From Enterococcus alcedinis (lineage in GTDB: Bacteria > Bacillota > Bacilli > Lactobacillales > Enterococcaceae), in assembly GCF_014635985.1 (NCBI RefSeq), contig NZ_BMDT01000010.1:45907-109906 (forward strand): a DNA stretch of 64,000 nucleotides. The letters run 5' to 3'. Positions 54,405 through 63,202 of this stretch are shown one piece after another (within the stretch, counting starts at the first letter, position 1; every line of letters begins with the position of its first letter). The notes beneath the pieces are model-generated. The model ran no database searches and had not been told where the DNA came from. It saw only the letters and a list, made by a program, of their open reading frames with translations. The translations under genes were made by a program, and so were the position numbers.

Positions 54405-54427
54405 TCAATATTATTAAAATTACGAGA

Positions 54428-54461
54428 AAGGGGCTGTGACAAAAGTTACGGCCTCTTTTAA
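54428..54461 (+). terminator. Terminator of the small membrane protein gene
   Basis: GGGGCTGTGAC, loop AAAA, GTTACGGCCTC then TTTT. The core and the following TTACGCGAA resemble the terminator at 29881. Confidence 0.75.
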
Positions 54462-54477
54462 TTACGCGAACATTTGA

Positions 54478-54590
54478 GTGGTACAAGTCTGTTCTTTCGA
54501 AAAACGTCACTAAATTCGAGTAATTGGTTCTTTCGATTACTTGAATTTATCACCAGTTTTTCAGAGTCAATCGACTTTTTTCGCACTACC
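54478..54590. repeat. Divergent relative of the 118-bp repeat
   Basis: It begins GTGGTACAAGTCTGTTCTTTCG and ends CAGTTTTTCAGAGTC-CGACTTTT-CGCAC, similar to the start and end of the units at 52923. The middle is different and contains the inverted repeat AAATTCGAGTAAT / ATTACTTGAATTT (54512-54524 and 54536-54548). Confidence 0.5.
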
Positions 54591-54619
54591 CTTTTTGTTC
54601 GTCAGGTGTGAGGTGCCTC

Positions 54620-55144
54620 TTGGAAAAAATCAGTACATTAACAATTGAAGAAAAAGAATATTTTATGAAAGAAGCGATTAAAGAAGCAAAAAAAGCGGAA
54701 TTAATTGCAGAAGTACCAATCGGAGCTGTTGTGGTTTTAAATGGTGAGATTATTGGACGCGGCCACAATTTACGCGAAACGAGTCAAAATGCAACTGCAC
54801 ATGCGGAAATGATGGCGATTCAGCAGGCTTGTGCAAGGTTAGATAACTTTCGTCTAGAAGATACGCAACTCTTTGTCACGTTAGAACCGTGTCCAATGTG
54901 TAGCGGGGCGATTTTGTTGTCGCGGATTGATGAAGTTTACTTTGGTGCTTACGATCCTAAAGGTGGGACAGCGGGGAGTCTTTTAAATTTATTAGAAGAT
55001 CAACGATTCAATCATTGGTGTTATCTCGAATCACGTGTTTTAGAAGAAGAATGTAGTCAGCTTCTAAAGACCTTTTTCAAAGCATTACGCCAGCGGAAAA
55101 AAGCTGATAAACAAAAAGAAAAAGAAAATAGCGAAAAAGACTAG
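54620..55144 (+). CDS. tadA: tRNA-specific adenosine deaminase
   Basis: 174 residues. Zinc and catalytic residues are His61 and Glu63 (ATAHAEMMAI) with Cys91 and Cys94 (EPCPMCSGA). FGAYDPKGGTAGSLLNL is the TadA-specific block. It converts A34 to inosine in tRNA-Arg(ACG). A GTG at 54608 lies inside the GAGGTG site, so the TTG at 54620 is taken as start. The C-terminal Lys/Glu-rich tail is probably disordered. The SRP RNA follows directly, an arrangement often seen in this group. Confidence 0.94.
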   Translation: MEKISTLTIEEKEYFMKEAIKEAKKAELIAEVPIGAVVVLNGEIIGRGHNLRETSQNATAHAEMMAIQQACARLDNFRLEDTQLFVTLEPCPMCSGAILLSRIDEVYFGAYDPKGGTAGSLLNLLEDQRFNHWCYLESRVLEEECSQLLKTFFKALRQRKKADKQKEKENSEKD

Positions 55145-55176
55145 CGTACAACTTCAAAATAGGTTATACTATGTTT

Positions 55177-55268
55177 TGCCGCAAGGCTAGGACAATGAGG
55201 GTATTGTGAAGTGGGTCAGGTCTGGAAGGAAGCAGCCCTAAGCGATGGCCCTCATGTGTTCGATTATA
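55177..55268 (+). ncRNA. ffs: Signal recognition particle RNA (small 4.5S type)
   Basis: The conserved SRP domain IV is plain: GGGTCAGGTCTGGAAGGAAG then CAGCCCTAAGCGA, with GGAAG tetraloop region and asymmetric loop. An outer helix ATGAGGG / CCCTCAT (55195-55201 and 55249-55255) closes it. A -10 box TATACT is at 55165-55170, so the start lies near 55177. No Alu domain is seen, so this is the short form. The ends are estimates. Confidence 0.93.
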
Positions 55269-55283
55269 TTAATAGCTAATTTC

Positions 55284-55315
55284 AACCTAAGATGAAAATT
55301 CTTAGGTTTTTTTAT
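55284..55315 (+). terminator. Terminator of the SRP RNA
   Basis: AACCTAAG pairs with CTTAGGTT, followed by seven T. Confidence 0.9.
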
Positions 55316-55369
55316 TTCATCGGACAATCATTATCGGTATAATAGAAATCAGAAAGGTCCGGTGGTGTT

Positions 55370-56746
55370 ATGGAACAAATTCGAATTATCCATACGAATG
55401 ATTTGCATTCGCATTTAGAAAACTGGCCTAAAATGCGTCGTTTCATTCAAGAAAGACAACAAGCACAAGCAAATGAAGCCGTGCTGACTGTGGATCTAGG
55501 TGATTTTTCTGATCGTTGGCATCCGTTAACCGAAAGCACGAATGGGCAAGCCAACGTTAAATTAATGAATCAAGTTCATTATGATTATGCTACCATTGGA
55601 AATAACGAGGGAACGGGCAATAGTAAAGAAGCACTTGATCATTTATATGATGAGGCGAATTTTAACGTCTTGCTAGCAAATTTATTTGACGCGACGACAC
55701 TACAGTATCCTAAATGGGCGCAACCGTATCATATTCATGTAACCGAGCGAGGAACCAAAATTGGTTTAATCGCATTGACGGCTTATTTTCCATTAACTTA
55801 TCAACCGAATGGTTGGGATATTCGGGCGTGGCAAGAAATTTTACCTCAACTGGCAACCGAATTAAAAAAAGAAGTCGATGTGCTTGTTTTGTTAAGCCAT
55901 CTTGGTGTGGAGGATGATCAGCTAATTGCGACTGAGATTCCAGTGCTCGATGTGATTATTGGTTCACATACCCATCACTTGTTTGCTCAGGGGAAAAAGG
56001 TCAATCAAGTGTTGTTAGCAGCTGCTGGAAAGTTTGGTCAGCACGTCGGTGAGGTCGTTATCACTATAGATGAACAGCGAAAAATCATTCAAAAAAAGGC
56101 TTATACATTTGCGACAGAAGAGATGTTGGCATATCCAGAAGATCAAGCTGAAACAACCAATTATGAACTTGTAGGAAAAGAACAGTTAGAGCAACTCGAA
56201 GTAACAAATCTTTCTGAAGCATTACCAATTTACTTACCAAATGAGCCTTCACTAGCAAGTGAAACGTTGGAAGCTTTAAAGCAACGAGGAGAGACAGATG
56301 TTGCGATTTTAAATACGGGTTTATTTCTAAAACCATTAAAAAAAGGCCGAGTGAATCAAAATGATTTACATCAGATTTTGCCACATCCAATGCATTTGAT
56401 TCGAGTAACGTTAAAAGGTGTTGATTTTATACGCTTTGTTTTAGAAGTTGAGAAGAATCGAGCCTTTTTACGTCGTTTTCCAATTGTTGGTATGGGGTTT
56501 CGCGGAAAAATTTTTGGTGATATTGTTTATTCTGGTTTTTCGTATGATCGAATGAATCAGCAGGTCTACTGGTTAGGAGAGGTAGTTGAACTAGAAAAAG
56601 ACTACACATTTACAACCGTTGATCACTGGATGTTTGTTCCTTTTTTCCCAACGATTGAAATTGCCGGAAATGTTGAGTTTTTATTTCCAGAATTCATTCG
56701 AACGGTTTTAGGTAACTACTTAACCAATAACGATCCGCGAAAGTAA
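55370..56746 (+). CDS. 5'-nucleotidase-family metallophosphoesterase (YunD-like)
   Basis: 458 residues. All calcineurin-like metal motifs are in order: HTNDLHSHLE (8-17), VDLGDFSDRW (about 41-50), IGNNEG, LLSHLGVEDD and IGSHTHHLF. A C-terminal 5'-nucleotidase substrate domain follows (about 280-458). No signal peptide or anchor is present, so it is cytosolic, as in the YunD branch. The natural substrate is not known; nucleotide or NAD hydrolysis is usual for the superfamily. ATG follows GGTGGTGTT, and TATAAT lies at 55338-55343. Confidence 0.87.
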   Translation: MEQIRIIHTNDLHSHLENWPKMRRFIQERQQAQANEAVLTVDLGDFSDRWHPLTESTNGQANVKLMNQVHYDYATIGNNEGTGNSKEALDHLYDEANFNVLLANLFDATTLQYPKWAQPYHIHVTERGTKIGLIALTAYFPLTYQPNGWDIRAWQEILPQLATELKKEVDVLVLLSHLGVEDDQLIATEIPVLDVIIGSHTHHLFAQGKKVNQVLLAAAGKFGQHVGEVVITIDEQRKIIQKKAYTFATEEMLAYPEDQAETTNYELVGKEQLEQLEVTNLSEALPIYLPNEPSLASETLEALKQRGETDVAILNTGLFLKPLKKGRVNQNDLHQILPHPMHLIRVTLKGVDFIRFVLEVEKNRAFLRRFPIVGMGFRGKIFGDIVYSGFSYDRMNQQVYWLGEVVELEKDYTFTTVDHWMFVPFFPTIEIAGNVEFLFPEFIRTVLGNYLTNNDPRK

Positions 56747-56812
56747 ATACCTAAGATGTGAACTACCAAAGCAGAATGAAACAAGGTATAATAAATGATA
56801 GGCGGTGGAAAA

Positions 56813-57424
56813 ATGAGCGATAAAAATATAGATTTAACAGATGAGCTAACAAGCGTCTTAGAAGAAATTATTGAAACACCTGTTGACAAAGCATCCGCGA
56901 AAGGTGAAATCGCGGTGATGCTAAATGAAACAGAATTAATGATTGGTAATCGTCAATACAAAGTCGTTGTTGATTATCGAGAAGCTTTTCAAATCGAAAA
57001 AATTGGCGAACGCTACAGTGACGTCCTTGCACGCTATGATTATATTGTTGGTGACTGGGGTTACGAACAGCTACGTCTACGTGGTTTCTTTGAGAGTGAT
57101 AACAAAAAAGCAGCCCCCGAGCAACGCATCGAGACATTAGAAGATTATTTATATGAATATTGTAATTTTGGCTGTGCTTATTTTGTGATTCAACGAATTG
57201 GTGGTAAGCGAGAAAAAACAAACCAACGTCGGAGAAAAACAAAACCAACGACTAGACAAGCACACGTTGAAGAAAAGAAAGAGCCGGTCCAAAAATCACG
57301 ACCAAAACCAAAGATGAAACCAAAACCACAACAATCACAACAACCAAAAGCAAAACCGGCAGCAACTGGTAATAAAAAGGAATCGACTAAAGGTTTTACG
57401 ATTCGGAAAAGAGAAGATGCATGA
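56813..57424 (+). CDS. yutD: YutD-family protein
   Basis: 203 residues. The central part (about 40-130) contains [39 protein letters not shown] and [16 protein letters not shown], the YutD (DUF1027) pattern. The last 70 residues are rich in Lys, Pro and Gln and are probably disordered. The function is not established. ATG at 56813 is used; the upstream ATG at 56795 overlaps the leader. A TATAAT precedes at about 56784. It overlaps the HAD gene by four bases (ATGA), so the two are coupled. Confidence 0.88.
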   Translation: MSDKNIDLTDELTSVLEEIIETPVDKASAKGEIAVMLNETELMIGNRQYKVVVDYREAFQIEKIGERYSDVLARYDYIVGDWGYEQLRLRGFFESDNKKAAPEQRIETLEDYLYEYCNFGCAYFVIQRIGGKREKTNQRRRKTKPTTRQAHVEEKKEPVQKSRPKPKMKPKPQQSQQPKAKPAATGNKKESTKGFTIRKREDA

Positions 57425-58185
57425 GATACAATGGCTATTTAGTTGATTTAGATGGTACTATCTATCGCGGTAAAGAAATTATTCCGGCGGGGAAACGTTT
57501 TGTCGAAACATTGCAAAAAAAAGATATTCCTTTTCTATTTGTCACGAACAATACGACAAAAACGCCTGAGGATGTTGTCCAACGCTTAAAAAACGAATTT
57601 GAGATTCGGGTGGAGCCAGAAGAAGTTTATACTGCGACACTTGCGACGATTGATTACATGCGCGATGCAAAGCGCGGGTCGAGTTTTTATGCGATTGGTG
57701 AATCAGGCTTGATTCAATTAATTTTACAAGCAGGTTTTACCTGGAATGAAAAAGATCCAGATTATGTTGTTGTTGGACTTGATTCAGAGGTGACGTATGA
57801 TAAGTTGACGACGGCAACACTAGCGATTCAACAAGGAGCCTTATTTATTGGTACAAACCCAGATAAAAATATTCCAACTGAACGTGGACTTGTACCAGGC
57901 GCAGGTTCGTTAATTGCTTTACTAGAGACCTCAACGCAACAAAGAGCGGTGTATATTGGTAAACCTGAAGCAATTATTATGGAAAAAGCTTTAGAGCAAA
58001 TTGAATTGACTAAGCAAGAAGTGTTGATGGTTGGTGACAACTACGAAACTGATATCCAATCGGGGATCCGCAACGGCTTGGATTCATTGCTCGTCCTATC
58101 AGGTTTTACAACGAAAGAAGTTGTCCCTCACTTACCGATCAAACCGACGTATATTGTTGATAGTCTTGATGAATGGACGTTTTAA
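57421..58185 (+). CDS. HAD-IIA sugar-phosphatase-like protein (NagD / TIGR01457)
   Basis: 254 residues. HAD motif I is DLDGTIYRG (9-17), motif II the threonines in VTNNTTKTP, and the C-terminal motif [11 protein letters not shown] (about 208-218). The family dephosphorylates small sugar or nucleotide phosphates in the cytosol. In Bacillota it regularly lies between yutD and the TIGR01906 membrane protein, as here. The substrate is unknown. Confidence 0.9.
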   Translation: MRYNGYLVDLDGTIYRGKEIIPAGKRFVETLQKKDIPFLFVTNNTTKTPEDVVQRLKNEFEIRVEPEEVYTATLATIDYMRDAKRGSSFYAIGESGLIQLILQAGFTWNEKDPDYVVVGLDSEVTYDKLTTATLAIQQGALFIGTNPDKNIPTERGLVPGAGSLIALLETSTQQRAVYIGKPEAIIMEKALEQIELTKQEVLMVGDNYETDIQSGIRNGLDSLLVLSGFTTKEVVPHLPIKPTYIVDSLDEWTF

Positions 58186-58186
58186 T

Positions 58187-58843
58187 ATGGGAATAAAAAA
58201 AACAAAGCATTTTGAATTTTTAGGTTTTATTAGTTTGTTTTTAACATTAATCAGTTTAGCGATTACGTTAACGATTAATTTTATCCCGCTATTTCGTTGG
58301 AGTATTACGCGTTTTGATCTAGAAGGCATCTCTGGTCTTTCGAAAGATGTTCTATTAGAAAATTATCGCTTGCTACTCAACTTTTTAAATCGTCCTTGGG
58401 TTTCAGAATTGAACTTGCCAAACTTTCCAATGTCTGAAGCTGGGTTGGGGCATTTCTATGATGTTAAAAATTTGTTTATTTTAAATTACGGCATCTTATT
58501 AGTGACGCTGATACCAAGTGTTTATTTTGTTTACTACTTATGGAATCGCCGGAAAATGTGGCGACTAGTCCGACCTTTTCAGTGGGGAATGCTGATACCA
58601 GTCGGTTTTGGATTTGTTATGGCGATTGGTTTTAATACTTTTTTTGTATTATTTCATGAATTGTTCTTTAGCAATGATGATTGGATTTTTAATCCTGTAA
58701 CGGACCCAATTATTAATGTGCTTCCTGAGCAGTTTTTCATGTATTGTTTTATTCTATTCTTTATTTTAATTGAATTGTTGTTCTTTAGTTTCGTAGTAAT
58801 CGGACGAAACTCTATAAAGAAAGAAAAACGAGCCTCCGAATAG
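58187..58843 (+). CDS. TIGR01906-type integral membrane protein
   Basis: 218 residues with five hydrophobic segments (about 12-32, 90-115, 125-150 and two near the C-terminus). The sequence between the first two, with DVLLENYRLLLNFLNRPW and LPNFPMSEAGLGHFYDVK, is what marks the TIGR01906 family. The function is unknown. The frame is open upstream inside the HAD gene; ATG at 58187, two bases after the HAD stop, is the reasonable start. It is the last gene of the yutD operon. Confidence 0.85.
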   Translation: MGIKKTKHFEFLGFISLFLTLISLAITLTINFIPLFRWSITRFDLEGISGLSKDVLLENYRLLLNFLNRPWVSELNLPNFPMSEAGLGHFYDVKNLFILNYGILLVTLIPSVYFVYYLWNRRKMWRLVRPFQWGMLIPVGFGFVMAIGFNTFFVLFHELFFSNDDWIFNPVTDPIINVLPEQFFMYCFILFFILIELLFFSFVVIGRNSIKKEKRASE

Positions 58844-58860
58844 CGAACTCGTTTTTTTTT
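58824..58860. terminator. Bidirectional terminator
   Basis: AAAAACGAG pairs with CTCGTTTTT across a 14-15-base loop, between convergent genes. Confidence 0.7.
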
Positions 58861-58862
58861 GT

Positions 58863-59369
58863 TTAATTTTTGGATTCGATGGCACTTTGATGACTATGAG
58901 CTAGGCGACTAGCCGCTGCAGCAGCAATTGCACCGACGATATCATCAAGGAAGGTATGCACTCGTCCACCACTTTTATCATTCAATTTAGCTAAAATACC
59001 AGGTTTTACTTTATCGATATAACCATAATTGGTGAATCCGATGGAACCGTAGACGTTGACGATGGATAGCGCTAGAATTTCATCGATCCCATAGAGGCCT
59101 TCATCTTTGGCTACGATACTTTGAAGCGGTTGAAGTAAGACATCTTCTTCGGCCAAAATATCTAATTGAATTCCGGTCAAGATGGTATTATGCACTTCAC
59201 GCTTTGTTAAAACCGCGTTGACGCTTTCAATACAAGTGTTCAAACTAAGGTCTGGAATATATTCCACTTGTAAGAACATGACGAGTTCTGCAATATCAAC
59301 AATCGAGACGCCTCGGTCACCTAAGAGTTGACGTGCTTTTTCTTCTAACGTTTTTGTTTCAAGAACCAT
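58863..59369 (-). CDS. Phosphatidylglycerophosphatase A-like protein (YutG)
   Basis: 168 residues. The C-terminal half carries the PgpA pattern: KDEGLYGIDEILALSIVNVY, YGYIDKVKPG and a final DKSGGRVHTFLDDIVGAIAA with conserved acidic residues. The N-terminal region (RQLLGDRGVSIVDIAELV) is the YutG-specific part. PgpA removes phosphate from phosphatidylglycerophosphate; the Bacillota paralogue is soluble and its role less sure. ATG at 59369 follows GGAGGTTTTTTT; an upstream TTG is rejected because it contains the ribosome site. Confidence 0.82.
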   Translation of the reverse strand: MVLETKTLEEKARQLLGDRGVSIVDIAELVMFLQVEYIPDLSLNTCIESVNAVLTKREVHNTILTGIQLDILAEEDVLLQPLQSIVAKDEGLYGIDEILALSIVNVYGSIGFTNYGYIDKVKPGILAKLNDKSGGRVHTFLDDIVGAIAAAAASRLAHSHQSAIESKN

Positions 59370-59415
59370 AAAAAAACCTCCAATCAAATTCTTTTTTTCG
59401 TTGTTAAATTCATGT

Positions 59416-59421
59416 TATACT
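59416..59421 (+). promoter_or_regulatory. Extended -10 for the YuzB-like gene
   Basis: TGTTATACT, an extended -10 about 30 bases before the start. The -35 is not clear. Confidence 0.5.
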
Positions 59422-59449
59422 ATTTTTATGATTGAAGCAAAGGAAAGTG

Positions 59450-59698
59450 ATGGAGATGTTTCCGCTTATCGAGTTTTGTCAGTCAAACTTGTCTTCAGGG
59501 ACAGAAACAATCATGGAACGCATTGAGCAAATGGATGAAGTAGATGTGATGGTTTCAAGTTGTTTAAGTGAGTGTACGTTGTGTAAGCAACGTCCGTTTT
59601 GTTTATTTGAAGGTGAGCGCTTGTCAGCTAATACACCAGAAGAATTATACGTCTTAATCGAAGCGAGTTTAGCGACTTGGCGTGAAGAATATATGTAA
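59450..59698 (+). CDS. YuzB-like DUF1450 small protein
   Basis: 82 residues. PLIEFCQSNLSSG at the start and a Cys cluster SSCLSECTLCKQRPFCLFEG (about 42-61) followed by ANTPEELYVLIE match the DUF1450/YuzB family of small Cys-rich proteins, suggestive of metal or Fe-S binding but without a proven role. ATG at 59450 is five bases after AAAGGA; ATG at 59456 is possible. It stands alone, close to the ferredoxin-NADP reductase gene, from which a two-way terminator divides it. A redox link is speculative. Confidence 0.8.
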   Translation: MEMFPLIEFCQSNLSSGTETIMERIEQMDEVDVMVSSCLSECTLCKQRPFCLFEGERLSANTPEELYVLIEASLATWREEYM

Positions 59699-59704
59699 AT
59701 AGCC

Positions 59705-59743
59705 AAAAAGGCTTTTCGACTGTTTGATCGAAAAGCCTTTTTA
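59705..59743. terminator. Bidirectional terminator
   Basis: AAAAAGGCTTTTCGA pairs with TCGAAAAGCCTTTTT across a loop of about 8 bases, between convergent genes. Confidence 0.92.
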
Positions 59744-60727
59744 CTATTTATCTTGGAAGACACTCGTACTGTGGGCTGGTTGTGTCCGGTTTTTAGGATT
59801 AATGTAATGCAAGGCATTGTTGATAGCTGTTGGCGCTTCACCAAACCCGGTTGCGATCAGTTTTACTTTACCATCGTATTGCACGATGTCACCACAAGCG
59901 TAAACACCTTCCATTGACGTACGCATATCCGTTTGCACAAAAATCCCTTGGCGTGTACTTTGAAGTCCCCATTCTTTCAAGTTTAAGCTCGAAGAAAATC
60001 CATAGTTTACAATCAAATAATCGACGTCAAGATCGATGGAGTCATCGCCTTTAACTTGTTCTAAGTGAACGGTATCGAGTTTTGTCTCACCCGAAATCTC
60101 AGTCAATAAGTAGGGCGTGAGTAGATTAACCGATGATTTTTTTAGTAATTCTACACTGTGCTCGTGTGCACGAAATTCAGGTCGACGATGAATAAGCGAA
60201 ACTTCTTTTGCAATCGGCTCAAGCATTAAGGCCCAGTCAATCGCCGAATCGCCACCACCAGCAATCGCTACTTTTTTACCCGCATATTTCATTAAATCGG
60301 TGACATAATAATCGATGCCAAGTCCTTCATAGCGTTCGGCATTGTCTAATGCCAATTTACGAGGTTGGAAAGAACCATTTCCTAGAGCTAAAACAACGGC
60401 TCTGGAGTAGTGCGTGCGTTTGTTGGTTGTAATTTCAAGCACACCATCTTCCAATCGTTCAATTTTGAGTACTTCTTCTTCCAAACAATAGCGTTGATTA
60501 AAAGTTGTAATTTGTTTTTCAAGATTTTGAACGAGTTCCCCAGCTTTAATTTTAGGATAGCCTGGGATATCATAAATATATTTTTCAGGATATAAAGTCG
60601 CTAGTTGTCCACCTAATTGTGGCAACGTGTCGATAATCTTTGTTTTAGCCTGGCGCATTCCCGCGTAAAAGGCTGCAAACATCCCTGCTGGACCAGCCCC
60701 AATAATCGTAATATCATAAATGTCCAT
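59744..60727 (-). CDS. Ferredoxin/flavodoxin-NADP+ reductase (YumC-like, TrxR fold)
   Basis: 327 residues. The FAD loop GAGPAGMFAAFYAG is at 9-22 and the NADPH loop VAIAGGGDSAIDWA at about 153-166. The thioredoxin-reductase CxxC is absent, and the C-terminal ACGDIVQYDGKVKLIATGFGE with GEAPTAINN is as in YumC. It transfers electrons between NADPH and ferredoxin or flavodoxin. ATG at 60727 follows GGAGGAATACA; the longer frame lacks a ribosome site. Confidence 0.92.
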   Translation of the reverse strand: MDIYDITIIGAGPAGMFAAFYAGMRQAKTKIIDTLPQLGGQLATLYPEKYIYDIPGYPKIKAGELVQNLEKQITTFNQRYCLEEEVLKIERLEDGVLEITTNKRTHYSRAVVLALGNGSFQPRKLALDNAERYEGLGIDYYVTDLMKYAGKKVAIAGGGDSAIDWALMLEPIAKEVSLIHRRPEFRAHEHSVELLKKSSVNLLTPYLLTEISGETKLDTVHLEQVKGDDSIDLDVDYLIVNYGFSSSLNLKEWGLQSTRQGIFVQTDMRTSMEGVYACGDIVQYDGKVKLIATGFGEAPTAINNALHYINPKNRTQPAHSTSVFQDK

Positions 60728-60848
60728 TGTATTCCTCCTATTTAAAATGAAATCTTTACTCAAGATAGTATAACAAAGAAATTAAAGTGTAGCATTTTTA
60801 TTGATTTTTCGCTATGATATATTTACAAATACGAAGGAGGAGATTTTC

Positions 60849-61439
60849 TTGTCTCAATTTCCACAATTAGATTTAGCAAACGAAAAAGGTCCAAAAGCGA
60901 TCGTTAAAACCAATCGCGGGGACGTTACGATCCAATTATTCCCAGAACACGCACCAAAAACAGTTGAAAACTTTATTGGCTTAGCCAAAAAAGGTTATTA
61001 TGAAGGTGTAATTTTCCACCGTGTAATTCCAGATTTCATGATTCAAGGTGGCGACCCAACTGGTACTGGTATGGGGGGCGAAAGTTTCTTTGGCGGTCAA
61101 TTTGAAGATGAGTTTTCAAAAGAGCTATTTAACTTCCGTGGTGCTTTATCAATGGCAAACGCTGGTCCAAATACAAATGGCAGCCAATTCTTTATCGTAA
61201 CGAACGAAAACGTTCAAGCGAATATGATTAACCAAATGACTGGTGCAGGTTATCCTGAAGAAGTTGTTGAACTTTATAAAAAAGGTGGAACACCTTGGTT
61301 AGATTTCCGTCACAGTGTCTTTGGGCATGTAGTTGAAGGCATGGATGTTGTAGATGAGATTGGTAATGTCCAACGTGGACCACAAGATCGTCCAGTACAT
61401 GATGTTGTCATCGAATCTGTAGAAATCATCGAAGCATAA
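60849..61439 (+). CDS. Peptidyl-prolyl cis-trans isomerase (cyclophilin)
   Basis: 196 residues. Cyclophilin signatures are plain: FHRVIPDFMIQGGDPTGTGM (catalytic Arg in FHRVI), FRGALSMANAGPNTNGSQFF and HSVFGHVVEGMDVVDEI. It speeds proline isomerisation in folding proteins. There is no signal peptide, so it is cytosolic. The start is TTG at 60849, seven bases after GAAGGAGGAG; the frame upstream runs through the leader. An insert of about 25 residues (ENVQANMINQMTGAGYPEEV) is common in Lactobacillales homologues. Confidence 0.94.
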   Translation: MSQFPQLDLANEKGPKAIVKTNRGDVTIQLFPEHAPKTVENFIGLAKKGYYEGVIFHRVIPDFMIQGGDPTGTGMGGESFFGGQFEDEFSKELFNFRGALSMANAGPNTNGSQFFIVTNENVQANMINQMTGAGYPEEVVELYKKGGTPWLDFRHSVFGHVVEGMDVVDEIGNVQRGPQDRPVHDVVIESVEIIEA

Positions 61440-61452
61440 TCCTTTCGAAAAT

Positions 61453-61495
61453 AAAAAATCTCAACGAGTCTAATAAGACAAGTTGAGATTTTTTG
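61453..61495. terminator. Bidirectional terminator
   Basis: AAAAAATCTCAAC pairs with GTTGAGATTTTTT, with an inner GTCT / AGAC. Confidence 0.9.
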
Positions 61496-61499
61496 CTGT

Positions 61500-62666
61500 T
61501 TAGCGGAATGTTAGAGCCATTTTTTCAAGTCCTTCGACTAAAAGAGCTCTTGGACAAGCCGTGTTGAAACGGATATGTTGTGTCCCTTTTGAACCAAAGG
61601 AAATCCCAGGGTTGACAACGACTCCAGCATCATCGACCAGTTTGGCCATTAATGCCTCATCTGGTAGGTTATAGTCTGAAAAGTCGAGCCAAATTAAATA
61701 CGTACCTTGTGGTTTCATGATTTTTATTTGTGGCAATTGTGCTTTTAAGAAATCACATGCGAAATCAATGTTGTTTTTTAAATAGACTAAAAGCTCATCT
61801 AACCACTCTTTTCCCTCATTATATGCTGCTTCTGTCGCAATTAAGCCAAAGGTGTTAATCTCCGCTTGATAATTGATTGCTTGGATCGCTTGTAATTTAT
61901 CTCTTAATAAAGGGTTCTTAACGAAAATCATCGAATTTTTAATGCCAGCTAAATTAAATGTTTTTGTAGCAGAAGTTACGACAATCGAAAAATCTTTGAA
62001 ATTTGGTGCAATTGTTTGGAAAGAGGAGAAGGTATTTGGTTCGAAAACTAAGTCTTGATGGATTTCGTCACTAATGACAAGAACTTGGTGCTTCTGACAC
62101 AGTTCACCTAAACGTTGCAATTCTTCACGGGTCCAAACACGTCCGCCTGGGTTATGAGGATTACATAAAATAAATAATTTTACCTGATGTTTGATTATCT
62201 TTTCTTCCATGTCATCAAAATCCATTTTAAATAAGGATTCTTCTTCAATTAAATTTGAAAGAATTAATTGACGCTCAGTATTTTGAATAACATCTGTAAA
62301 AGGATGGTAAACGGGATCGTGAATTAATAAAGCATCACCTGGATTCGTTAACGCTTGGATAATCGTCACTAAACTAGGGACGACACCCGGACTAAATAAA
62401 ATATCTTCTTTAGTGAGCTCGTAATGATGTTGTTTCTTTTGCCAGGTAATAATAGCATCATAGAGTGAGTCTGGAATAAGTGTATACCCATAAATTCCTT
62501 GCTTGATATAATCATTTAATGCCTTTGAAATCGCGGGTGAAGCTTGGAAATCCATATCAGCTACCCAAAAAGGAAGTAAATCCTCTTTTCCGTAAGTTGA
62601 TACAAGAGAATCCCATTTTACACTGTTCGTATTTAATCGATTATGAATCACATCAAATTGTGACAT
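61500..62666 (-). CDS. MalY/PatB-type PLP aminotransferase / cystathionine beta-lyase
   Basis: 388 residues, fold type I. PLP Lys235 is in SATKTFNLAG. LPFWVADMDF near the N-terminus, CNPHNPGGRVW, VISDEIHQDL and HIRFNTACPR near the end are the standard blocks. MalY/PatB enzymes cleave cystathionine or cysteine S-conjugates to homocysteine or thiols. The exact substrate is not visible. ATG at 62666 follows AAAGGAGGAAAAAG. A single gene. Confidence 0.9.
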   Translation of the reverse strand: MSQFDVIHNRLNTNSVKWDSLVSTYGKEDLLPFWVADMDFQASPAISKALNDYIKQGIYGYTLIPDSLYDAIITWQKKQHHYELTKEDILFSPGVVPSLVTIIQALTNPGDALLIHDPVYHPFTDVIQNTERQLILSNLIEEESLFKMDFDDMEEKIIKHQVKLFILCNPHNPGGRVWTREELQRLGELCQKHQVLVISDEIHQDLVFEPNTFSSFQTIAPNFKDFSIVVTSATKTFNLAGIKNSMIFVKNPLLRDKLQAIQAINYQAEINTFGLIATEAAYNEGKEWLDELLVYLKNNIDFACDFLKAQLPQIKIMKPQGTYLIWLDFSDYNLPDEALMAKLVDDAGVVVNPGISFGSKGTQHIRFNTACPRALLVEGLEKMALTFR

Positions 62667-62763
62667 CTTTTTCCTCCTTTAAAAAAATATACCCTTCATT
62701 TTCACTTCACTTACTAGTATAATCGAAAATGAGAATAAAGGAATACAAAAAGGAGGCGAGAAG

Positions 62764-63147
62764 ATGGATTGCAAAATTGGCGATACCTTAAATGGTTCCG
62801 TTACAGGAATTCAACCATATGGCGCGTTTGTTTCGTTAGATGATGCTACTCAAGGCTTAATCCACGTTTCAGAAGTGCAATCCGGTTATACTAAAAATAT
62901 CCAAGATGTTTTAACTGTTGGTGAAAAGGTTCGTGTCCAAGTGATTGATATTGATGAATATAGCCAAAAGGTTAGCCTTTCACGTCGAACATTAGAAGAG
63001 CAGTTTCCTCATCCTGGTGTGCGGAAAAAAAGATATTTTACAAATAAACATAAAAAGATTGGTTTTTCAACGATTCGAGAAGCCTTACCTCATTGGACGA
63101 ATGAGGCACTATCACTGTTAATAGATGAAAAGCGTAAAATTCAGTAG
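62764..63147 (+). CDS. S1-domain RNA-binding protein (CvfD / YugI-like)
   Basis: 127 residues. An S1 RNA-binding domain occupies about 4-75 (GSVTGIQPYGAFVSL, GLIHVSEV, VKV-VIDID--KVSLS). The basic tail (about 80-127, with KKRYFTNKHKKIGFSTI) is typical of the general stress protein 13 / CvfD group, which binds RNA or ribosomes and affects translation and stress responses. ATG follows AAAGGAGGCGAGAAG. It is followed 55 bases later by a small unknown gene. Confidence 0.88.
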   Translation: MDCKIGDTLNGSVTGIQPYGAFVSLDDATQGLIHVSEVQSGYTKNIQDVLTVGEKVRVQVIDIDEYSQKVSLSRRTLEEQFPHPGVRKKRYFTNKHKKIGFSTIREALPHWTNEALSLLIDEKRKIQ

Positions 63148-63202
63148 CCAGATTTTTAAATTATGATATGATTAATGAGTTAGATTAAACTACGAGGTGA
63201 TA

